From assembly GCA_030045215.1 (NCBI GenBank), contig JASIBJ010000709.1, positions 1-7,130 on the forward strand: a DNA stretch of 7,130 nucleotides, in the 5' to 3' direction. This DNA is from Streptosporangiaceae bacterium. Lineage in GTDB: Bacteria; Actinomycetota; Actinomycetes; Streptosporangiales; Streptosporangiaceae. Below the pieces are notes generated by a model, which saw only the letters and a program-made list of their open reading frames with translations, was not told the DNA's origin and searched no databases. Positions within the stretch are counted from its first letter, which is position 1. Every line of letters starts with the position of its first letter. A program made the translations under genes and the position numbers. Below, piece by piece: positions 1 through 5,350 of the stretch.

Positions 1-1273
1 GGTCGCGCAGGTAGTTGGCCTTCCAGATAAAGGGCCGGACCGCCGCCGCGCTCGCGGTCTCGCGGACTAGCACGACGTGCTGGGTGACGGCGCCGACCAG
101 TAGGAAGGCAGCCGCAATCGCGGCACCGACGCGCTTCAGGTCCGGCTTCGTGGCCAGCCAGACGACTCCGTCGGCCGCGATGATCGCGAACAGCGCCCAG
201 GTCGGCAGCAGATAGCGCGGGGCCCCGAACGGCACGAACAGGATGTAGCACGCCGCGCACCAGGCGCCGGTTACGACCGCGAGCACGCTGGATACCTTCG
301 CCGGCGTCTGCCAGGCCGCGAAGACGCCGATCCCGACCAGCGCGAGCAGGCCCATCCACCAGAGGATCAGCAGCGGGTAGTTCCAGCCAGGGCAGGCCGC
401 GTTGGACGGGCAGTACCATGGCCCGCTCAGCGTCTTGGCCTGCATGATGAGCGAGAAGGTCAGGCCGAACTTGGGCGGTTCCTGGCCGGCCAGCGTGATC
501 CGGTTGAACAGACCGCCAAACCACAGGTAGGCCTCGGCGACCCACTCCAGCGTTCCGAGCGCTGCGCCCGCGATCATGGCGACGAGCACCTTTGGCTGGC
601 GCCAGCCCCGGACCAGAAGGGCGGCCAGGAAGGTTGGAGCCAGGACGAATGCGATGTTCTGGGGCCGGAGCAGGACCACGAAGAAGGAGATGAACCCGAT
701 GAGCGGGACGACGACCTTGGGCTGCCAGCGCTGGTTCACCGACTGCAGCAGCAGCCCGGTGATGGCCAGCGCCCCGAAGGCGGCCCACAGGTCCGGGTAG
801 ACCTGGACGCCGCTGAGCTCAGTGATGGCCAGGCTGCCGAAGATGAACCCGCCTAGGGCGAGCACCCAGGCCGGCCGCAGCCCGCGCCAGCACAGCAGCG
901 ACAGGCCGAGTGCGAGGGCGGAGAGGAACGCCATCCAGATCCGCAGGGCCAGCACCGAGGTCGTCAGCAGCGTGACCGGGGCGGCCAGAAGGCCAGCCCC
1001 GTGCCCGTGCACCGGCGGCAGGTAGACCGCCGAGTGCTGCGCGCTCGTGCGGGCGATGTAGGTGATCTCGTCAGCGCCGAGCGGGAGCCGGAGCAGGTTC
1101 GGGAGCATCTGCGCGAGCAGGAACAGTACCGAGACACCAAGAATCCAGCCCAGGCTGTCGGGCCCGAACCATCGTCGCCTGACTGGCCTCCCGGCACCGC
1201 CCGGCCGTTTCCCGGCACCCTCAGGCCGTTTCCCGGCGTCCTCGGGCCGCACGCGCTGCCGAGTTTCCTGCAC
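1..1273 (-). CDS. GT-C-type membrane glycosyltransferase (GT39-like), 3' end cut off by window edge
   Basis: A continuous minus-strand reading frame gives 424 residues before the left edge; the C-terminus lies outside. After a basic, repetitive N-terminal tail (residues 1-35) comes a first membrane helix (about 41-61), then the loop motif GADEITYIA with the acidic pair D68-E69. This position is typical of the catalytic or metal-binding acidic residues in GT-C enzymes that use polyprenyl-phosphate sugars. Several more hydrophobic helices follow, and a PRYLLP motif lies late in the visible part, as in the PMT/ArnT (GT39) group. Expected role: moving a sugar from a lipid carrier to an acceptor on the outer face of the cytoplasmic membrane; donor and acceptor are unknown. 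I chose the GTG at 1273 because AGGGAG lies 6 nt upstream (1280-1285). An in-frame ATG at 1351 has no ribosome site and would add 26 residues. The gene is divergent from the membrane protein gene starting at 1590. Family placement is by motif and topology only. Confidence 0.8.
   Translation of the reverse strand, partial: MQETRQRVRPEDAGKRPEGAGKRPGGAGRPVRRRWFGPDSLGWILGVSVLFLLAQMLPNLLRLPLGADEITYIARTSAQHSAVYLPPVHGHGAGLLAAPVTLLTTSVLALRIWMAFLSALALGLSLLCWRGLRPAWVLALGGFIFGSLAITELSGVQVYPDLWAAFGALAITGLLLQSVNQRWQPKVVVPLIGFISFFVVLLRPQNIAFVLAPTFLAALLVRGWRQPKVLVAMIAGAALGTLEWVAEAYLWFGGLFNRITLAGQEPPKFGLTFSLIMQAKTLSGPWYCPSNAACPGWNYPLLILWWMGLLALVGIGVFAAWQTPAKVSSVLAVVTGAWCAACYILFVPFGAPRYLLPTWALFAIIAADGVVWLATKPDLKRVGAAIAAAFLLVGAVTQHVVLVRETASAAAVRPFIWKANYLRD
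1184..1240 (-). repeat. In-frame 21-bp tandem repeat in the N-terminal tail of the GT-C gene
   Basis: About 2.7 copies of a 21-nt unit encode DAGKRPE, GAGKRPG and GAGRP (residues 12-30). The 14-mer GCCGGGAAACGGCC occurs twice, 21 nt apart. The repeat makes a positively charged, flexible cytoplasmic tail before the first membrane helix. Confidence 0.8.
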
Positions 1274-1279
1274 CGTGGT

Positions 1280-1285
1280 CTCCCT
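1280..1285 (-). promoter_or_regulatory. Ribosome binding site deciding the GTG start at 1273
   Basis: AGGGAG on the minus strand, 6 nt before GTG. It favours this start over the in-frame ATG at 1351, which has no purine-rich site ahead of it. Confidence 0.65.
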
Positions 1286-1428
1286 CTGCGGGCGACCGGA
1301 AGCCCTGACGTCCGCCGAACTCCTGCTGTGGACCCGCTCGCTGGTTCGCATTTGTGACGGCCGAGCAGATCTTAGGGGCGGCCAGCCCAGACTCAACTGA
1401 CCGTACCGTAAACTACACTCTGGCTCTC

Positions 1429-1445
1429 CTGGCGGTTACCGCCAG
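1429..1445. promoter_or_regulatory. Perfect 17-bp palindrome, candidate operator
   Basis: CTGGCGGT-T-ACCGCCAG: two perfect 8-bp arms around a single T. It lies between the two divergent starts, 78 bp from ATG 1351 and about 145 bp from GTG 1590. The size and symmetry suit a dimeric repressor or activator site, so it could control one or both genes. No regulator gene is in the window, so the binding protein is unknown. Confidence 0.45.
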
Positions 1446-1531
1446 CCACCGGACAGACGCATTCATAACTTCCGCTTGATACGTATGAGGTCTAACGTCA
1501 ACCTAGTGCCTGGCCTGCGCTATCTTTGCGG

Positions 1532-1556
1532 CTACCATCTGGCTCCAGATCGGTAG
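1532..1556 (+). promoter_or_regulatory. Imperfect inverted repeat upstream of the 611-residue protein gene
   Basis: CTACC-ATCTGG, spacer CT, CCAGAT-C-GGTAG: the arms pair over 11 bp with one unpaired C (1551). As RNA it would fold into a hairpin ending about 23 nt before the GGAGG ribosome site. As DNA it could be an operator overlapping the promoter. Which of these applies cannot be told from sequence. Confidence 0.35.
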
Positions 1557-1579
1557 TACCTATCGACCGCCCGACGCAC

Positions 1580-1584
1580 GGAGG
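1580..1584 (+). promoter_or_regulatory. Ribosome binding site for the GTG start at 1590
   Basis: GGAGG followed by a 5-nt spacer (TAGAG) and GTG. It fixes the start of the 611-residue protein. Confidence 0.75.
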
Positions 1585-1589
1585 TAGAG

Positions 1590-3425
1590 GTGGGACTCGC
1601 CACGCCGGCGGTCAAGCCCTCGCAGGAGACTGCGGAGGAGCGGCCGGGACCAAGACCGATCGGGCCCTACCTGGCGCTGGCCGCATATTTTATCGGCGCA
1701 CTTTACGCGACCTTCAGGCTCTGGGCTGATCCGGCCGGCCGAATGCAATCGGGCGACCACAACGACGTAGACCAGGCGAGCTGGTTCATGCGCTATAGCG
1801 CGGAGGCAGTCTCCCACTTCCACATCCCGGCGCTAGTGACGAGCGCGATGGACGCGCCGCACACCTTCAACCTGATGTGGAACACCTCGCTGCTCCTTCC
1901 CGGCGTGATCATGACCCCGGTGACGTTGCTCGCGGGTCCTCAGGTAAGCCTGAATCTTCTGCTTTTCATCGGCCTTGCCGGGTCGGCGGCCAGCATGTAC
2001 TTCGTGCTACGCCGGTGGGGCGCCCCCGTCCTCCCGGCATTCCTCGGCGGAGGGCTGTACGGATTCTCCCCGGCCATGATCGGGTCCGGGATCGGCCATT
2101 ACCATCTCGTCCTCGCGATAGTGCCGCCGCTGATGATCGACGCCCTGCTGCGGATCGTGACCGGCCGGGGCAGCGCCATCCGCAGCGGAATCTGGCTGGG
2201 AGTGCTGGCCTCGGCCCAGTTGTTTATCGGCGAGGAAGCCCTGATCGATACCTGCATCGCGGGTGGAGTCCTCCTGATCGTGCTGATCGCCTGCCGGCCC
2301 AAGAGCCTGCTGGCCGACGCCCGGCGCAAGCTCATCGGTCTGGGGTCGGCGGTCGTCGTGGCGCTCATCCTGTGCGCCAAGGGCCTGTGGGCCCAGTTCC
2401 ACGGCGTCAAGCTGGCCAACGGCGGCGCGTACAACGTGGTGTGGCAGAACGGGCACCCCACGCACCTGTACACGATCCCGTATGTGTGGGTGGTGCCGTC
2501 CAGCCGAGTGCTGATGCATACAGCCGCGTCCGCGACTATCGCGAACAACTACCCTCAGCCGTCGCCGGAATACCTCGCCTACCTGGGTATCCCGCTGATC
2601 ATCGTGCTGCTGGCGTCGGGCATCTACTTCTGGCGCAACCTGTACATCCGGGTCGCGTTCCTGACCTTCCTGCTGCTTGAGCTGCTGTCGCTGGGCGGCC
2701 AGGCGATCGGCCCCTATCCCGGCAAGCTCCTGCCCTGGTACTGGCTGCAAGACCTGCCGGTCCTGAAGTCGGTCCTGCCGGACCGGCTCAGCATCCTCGC
2801 CGACGGAGCGGCGGCTGCCGTGCTCGCCTTCGCGCTCGACGCGGCGGTGAAGCGCTGGCAGGCCAGCGGCAAGGTCCAGATGGACACGATCCTGCGCAAC
2901 CCGTTCATCGTCTGCTACGGCATCGCGTTCATCGCGCTGTTCCCGCTCGTCCCGACGCCCTACAACGTGGTCTCGGTGGCGACGGTTCCGCCTGGCTACT
3001 CGACGACGTTCGACGCGCTTCACCTGCCGTCTGACGCGACGGTCCTCATCGTGCCTGTGCCCAACGGCGGCCTTACGACACCTCTGCGCTGGTATGCCGA
3101 CCGGGGCGTGCCCGCGAAGATGATCGGCGGCGACTTCATCGACGTCAGCATCGCCGGTCACGGTTCGCGGTCGGGCCGGGCCGGTGAGACTGAGCTGACG
3201 ACCTACCTCAACGCCCTGTACACGAACACGAGACCGCAGTTCATGCCGCCGGAGCCCACGCGGGGACAGATCGAGGCTCAGATGGCCGCATGGAAGCCCG
3301 CCGCGATCATGGCCGACTGCCCGCTTGCCAGCCAGCTGGGCCAGTTCTTGATCAAGGAGTTCGGTCTGCCCCAGATTCACAACGCCGACTGGCTCGGCTG
3401 GCGGCTGAACAGCTCCGGCATGTAG
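1590..3425 (+). CDS. Polytopic membrane protein, GT-C glycosyltransferase-like
   Basis: A 611-residue protein with a full-length frame, GTG start behind GGAGG and TAG stop. A short soluble N-terminus (1-26) is followed by a first helix (about 27-45) and an outer loop with SGDHNDVDQASWF (D56, D59, D61). An acidic cluster after the first helix is the usual GT-C active-site position. About ten further hydrophobic segments follow, up to roughly residue 460. Conserved-looking blocks are YGFSPAMIGSGIGHYHL (157-173), SAQLFIGEEALID (208-220) and EYLAYLGIPLI (327-337). Residues 466-611 form a soluble domain, probably outside the membrane. I recognise the pattern from actinobacterial proteins annotated only as membrane protein or glycosyltransferase; no substrate is established. 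It shares a divergent promoter region with the other GT-C gene but has a different motif set, so it is not a recent duplicate. It converges on the dehydrogenase gene. Enzyme activity is inferred, not shown. Confidence 0.8.
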   Translation: MGLATPAVKPSQETAEERPGPRPIGPYLALAAYFIGALYATFRLWADPAGRMQSGDHNDVDQASWFMRYSAEAVSHFHIPALVTSAMDAPHTFNLMWNTSLLLPGVIMTPVTLLAGPQVSLNLLLFIGLAGSAASMYFVLRRWGAPVLPAFLGGGLYGFSPAMIGSGIGHYHLVLAIVPPLMIDALLRIVTGRGSAIRSGIWLGVLASAQLFIGEEALIDTCIAGGVLLIVLIACRPKSLLADARRKLIGLGSAVVVALILCAKGLWAQFHGVKLANGGAYNVVWQNGHPTHLYTIPYVWVVPSSRVLMHTAASATIANNYPQPSPEYLAYLGIPLIIVLLASGIYFWRNLYIRVAFLTFLLLELLSLGGQAIGPYPGKLLPWYWLQDLPVLKSVLPDRLSILADGAAAAVLAFALDAAVKRWQASGKVQMDTILRNPFIVCYGIAFIALFPLVPTPYNVVSVATVPPGYSTTFDALHLPSDATVLIVPVPNGGLTTPLRWYADRGVPAKMIGGDFIDVSIAGHGSRSGRAGETELTTYLNALYTNTRPQFMPPEPTRGQIEAQMAAWKPAAIMADCPLASQLGQFLIKEFGLPQIHNADWLGWRLNSSGM

Positions 3426-3442
3426 CTGCCGCTTACCGCAGC
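3425..3442. terminator. Small hairpin between convergent genes, possible bidirectional terminator
   Basis: GCTGC, an 8-nt loop and GCAGC lie right at the TAG stop of the plus gene, 10 bp beyond the stop of the convergent minus gene. The stem has only 5 bp and no T-tract follows, so it is a weak candidate. The whole gap between the two stops is 27 bp. Confidence 0.25.
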
Positions 3443-3452
3443 GCGCGCCTGG

Positions 3453-4514
3453 TTAGGGGCCCGCACCGAAGTAGGTGCTGACGTACTCGTCGACCCGGCC
3501 GGCGATCTCGTCCTCGGACAGGGCGAGCCGCTCCAGCACGGTATACCGTCCCGGCCGGGTCTCCGGCGCGAATGCCACGGCCTTGACGAACTCGGCGTCC
3601 GACAGGCCGACGTCTGCCGGAGTCCTCGGCAGGCCGTGCCGGGCCAGGCAGGCCGAGATCAGCGCCGCCTGCTCAAGGTCACCGCGAAGGAACGTGCAAA
3701 ACAGGGCGCCCACGCCCGCGAGCTCGCCGTGGCTGCTGGTGCCGGGATAGAGCTTGTTAATGGCGTGGAAGATCTCGTGGTCGCCGCCGCTGGCCGGCCG
3801 GCTCGAGCCGGCCACTGCCATCGCTATGCCCGAGAGGATTAGAGACTCCGCGAGGACGGTCAGGAACTCATCCGACCGGGCGGACCCTGGCTGGTGAAGG
3901 ACGGCCTGGGCCGCAGAGCGGGACATGGCCGCCGCCAGGCCGTCCATGTGCTCGCCGACATCAGCCACGGCCAGTTCCCAGTCGGCCACGGCGGAGATGT
4001 TGCTGACCACGTCACCGATGCCGGCGGTCGACAGCGCGGCGGGCGCTTCCCTGACCCGGTCCAGGTCGACCAGCACGCCTACCGGCATCACGACCCCGTA
4101 GGAGCCGGGGCCGGATTCGTGCTGCAGGGTGCTCATCGGAGAGCAGATGCCATCGTGGGCCAGGCTGGTGGCCACCGCGACCATCGGGATGCCGGCCATG
4201 TGCGCGGCGAACTTGGTGACGTCGATCGTACGGCCACCGCCGATGCCCGCCACCGCTTCGAACGTGCCCGCCCGGAGTTGCTGCCCCAGGCTCACTGCGG
4301 CCTCGTAGGTGCCCTCGGTGGCCCGGAAGACCTGGGCCGCCTCGATCGCCAGATCCGCGCAGACGCTCTCACCCTGGCCTGGCCCGACGACAACCGCGAT
4401 TCTGCCTTCCCTGGCGATGCGCTGGTCCGCCAGCAACCCGCCGAGGTCGGCCACCGCTCCCCGCCGGACCTCGATGAACAGCGGGGCGGCCAGCATTCGA
4501 GCTAGCAGCGGCAT
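3453..4514 (-). CDS. Glycerol-1-phosphate dehydrogenase-family enzyme (iron-containing alcohol dehydrogenase superfamily)
   Basis: 353 residues, the usual length for the archaeal EgsA / Bacillus AraM group. Family marks in order: nucleotide-binding GIGGGRTIDVTKFAA (90-104); SLAHDGICSPMS (117-128); GIGDVVSNISAVADWELA (165-182), where D168 is a predicted metal ligand; SSRPASGGDHEIFHAI (237-252) with ligand H246; and SSHGELAGVGALF (260-272) with ligand H262. All three metal ligands are present, so it is probably active. In this family the reaction is NAD(P)H-dependent reduction of dihydroxyacetone phosphate to sn-glycerol-1-phosphate in the cytoplasm. The real substrate here could be another keto-sugar phosphate. 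Where archaeal and AraM proteins usually have Glu before the first metal His (SGSEH or SGAEH), this one has Asp. ATG start with AGGGAG 4 nt upstream; a second in-frame ATG (residue 7) is less well placed. It is the last visible gene of the minus-strand set, 92 nt after the nucleotidyltransferase, which suggests it supplies that enzyme's substrate. Confidence 0.88.
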   Translation of the reverse strand: MPLLARMLAAPLFIEVRRGAVADLGGLLADQRIAREGRIAVVVGPGQGESVCADLAIEAAQVFRATEGTYEAAVSLGQQLRAGTFEAVAGIGGGRTIDVTKFAAHMAGIPMVAVATSLAHDGICSPMSTLQHESGPGSYGVVMPVGVLVDLDRVREAPAALSTAGIGDVVSNISAVADWELAVADVGEHMDGLAAAMSRSAAQAVLHQPGSARSDEFLTVLAESLILSGIAMAVAGSSRPASGGDHEIFHAINKLYPGTSSHGELAGVGALFCTFLRGDLEQAALISACLARHGLPRTPADVGLSDAEFVKAVAFAPETRPGRYTVLERLALSEDEIAGRVDEYVSTYFGAGP

Positions 4515-4545
4515 AGCACTCCCTGACGACGGGACCGGCGTGCCT

Positions 4546-4571
4546 CGGATCAGCCAGTACGGGCCGATCCG
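4546..4571 (-). promoter_or_regulatory. Intercistronic hairpin with 10-bp stem
   Basis: On the minus-strand transcript CGGATCGGCC, loop CGUACU and GGCUGAUCCG form a 10-bp stem with one G-U pair. It lies between the nucleotidyltransferase stop and the dehydrogenase start, ending 22 nt before the latter's AGGGAG. No U-tract follows, so it is not a textbook terminator. RNA processing, stability control or an operator for an internal promoter are possible. Confidence 0.5.
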
Positions 4572-4574
4572 TTC

Positions 4575-4591
4575 GCCCGCGACCTGCGGGC
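4575..4591 (-). promoter_or_regulatory. Second intercistronic hairpin, perfect 6-bp G+C stem
   Basis: GCCCGC, loop AGGTC and GCGGGC, 3 nt upstream of the 10-bp hairpin on the transcribed strand and 15 nt past the nucleotidyltransferase stop. In DNA this rich in G and C a 6-bp stem can arise by chance; its place next to the larger hairpin is what makes it notable. Confidence 0.35.
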
Positions 4592-4606
4592 CGGCCTGCG
4601 GCGAGA

Positions 4607-5350
4607 CTAGCAGCGGCCGGCGATCTCCCTGGCCCGCAGCAAGTCGCGATGGTCGTCAACCTCGACCCAGTCGACCTCGCCGACCGGCTCGACGACAATG
4701 GCGCCGCCACGGTCCGCCAGCTCCTGGAACCCGTCTTCGTAGTACAGCCCTGGATCCCGGCGCCAGGTGGCTTCGAGTGCGTCGGCCAGCGCGATCGCGG
4801 CGCGCGGCTCGATCAGCGCCGCCCCGATGTACTCGCCGTGCGCGTCGGCTGGATCCATGTGCTTGGTGATCTTGGTGAGCAGCCCGCGGTCGTCGATCAC
4901 GACCTTCATCTCCTCGTCCGCGAGCTTCTTGACGGTGTCGATGGCCAGAATCAGATCGGCCGCCAGGCCGGGCTTCCTGGCCCCGAGCAGGGCGTGCTCC
5001 ACGCTGGCCGGATGGACCGTATCGCCGTTGACCATCAGCACGCCGGAGCTGAAGTACTCCCGTGCCAGCCAAAGAGAATAGGCGTTGTTCCACTCCTCGG
5101 CCCGGTCGTTGTAAACCAGGTCAAGCGACACGTCGTAGCGACGCTGCAGGTCAGGCACCCGGTCCGCGACGACCGCAGCCGCGTAGCCGACCACGACCAC
5201 AATGTCAGTCAGCCCGGCCGCAGCCAGGTTCCGCAGGCCGATGTCCAGAATTGTGCAATCCCCGTCAACCGGCAGCAGCGTCTTGGGCAGGTGATCGGTA
5301 TCAGGGCGGAGGCGGCGCCCGGCCCCCGCGGCCAGAACAAGTCCGATCAA
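4607..5350 (-). CDS. Sugar/alcohol-phosphate nucleotidyltransferase, LicC-like (probable cytidylyltransferase)
   Basis: A single-domain NTP-transferase of 247 residues. The N-terminus carries the nucleotide-binding signature GLVLAAGAGRRL (3-14) and then LPKTLLPVDGD (21-31), with K23 at the conserved lysine position. AEEWNNAYSLWLAR (84-97) resembles the block seen in LicC-type phosphocholine cytidylyltransferases. NGD (108-110) provides the metal-binding D110, and DWVEVDD (227-233) near the C-terminus provides the second acidic site. Expected reaction: CTP plus a small alcohol phosphate to CDP-alcohol plus pyrophosphate; with the dehydrogenase next door, a glycerol or polyol phosphate is a sensible substrate guess. 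Choline-phosphate or a sugar-1-phosphate remain alternatives. The start is TTG, set directly against the TAG stop of the upstream gene (5353-5351). It is supported by AGGGAG at 5359-5364 with 8-nt spacing and by the family's usual N-terminus. It is very probably translationally coupled to the DUF5941-like gene. Confidence 0.88.
   Translation of the reverse strand: MIGLVLAAGAGRRLRPDTDHLPKTLLPVDGDCTILDIGLRNLAAAGLTDIVVVVGYAAAVVADRVPDLQRRYDVSLDLVYNDRAEEWNNAYSLWLAREYFSSGVLMVNGDTVHPASVEHALLGARKPGLAADLILAIDTVKKLADEEMKVVIDDRGLLTKITKHMDPADAHGEYIGAALIEPRAAIALADALEATWRRDPGLYYEDGFQELADRGGAIVVEPVGEVDWVEVDDHRDLLRAREIAGRC

Larger units (their letters stand above)
1274..1589. promoter_or_regulatory. Divergent intergenic regulatory region
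   Basis: This stretch separates two divergently transcribed membrane protein genes and should hold both promoters. Positions 1380-1560 are visibly richer in A and T than the coding DNA on either side. The stretch holds a 17-bp palindrome at 1429-1445, an 8-bp palindrome ATACGTAT at 1479-1486 and an imperfect inverted repeat at 1532-1556. I could not pick a convincing -35/-10 pair. TTGATA at 1476-1481 looks like a -35 box but has no well-spaced partner, and TACCAT (1533-1538) or TATCTT (1521-1526) could be -10 boxes for the plus gene. If the minus gene starts at ATG 1351, the region shrinks to 1352-1589. No small gene is apparent. Confidence 0.5.

Noticed and set aside
1001..1400. Two plus-strand open frames (1001-1357 and 1062-1400) over the start of the left GT-C gene
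   Set aside because: Products are Pro/Arg/Ser-rich with no hydrophobic pattern; the minus frame here encodes a helix and the GADE motif behind a good ribosome site.
1476..1504. TTGATA-based promoter for the plus-strand gene
   Set aside because: No acceptable -10 box occurs 16-19 bp downstream; kept only as a mention in the intergenic entry.
2007..3380. 457-codon open frame on the minus strand opposite the 611-residue membrane protein gene
   Set aside because: Rich in Arg, Gln, Asp and His with no membrane or domain pattern; it mirrors the third-position G+C bias of the real plus-strand gene, which has clear helices, motifs and a ribosome site.
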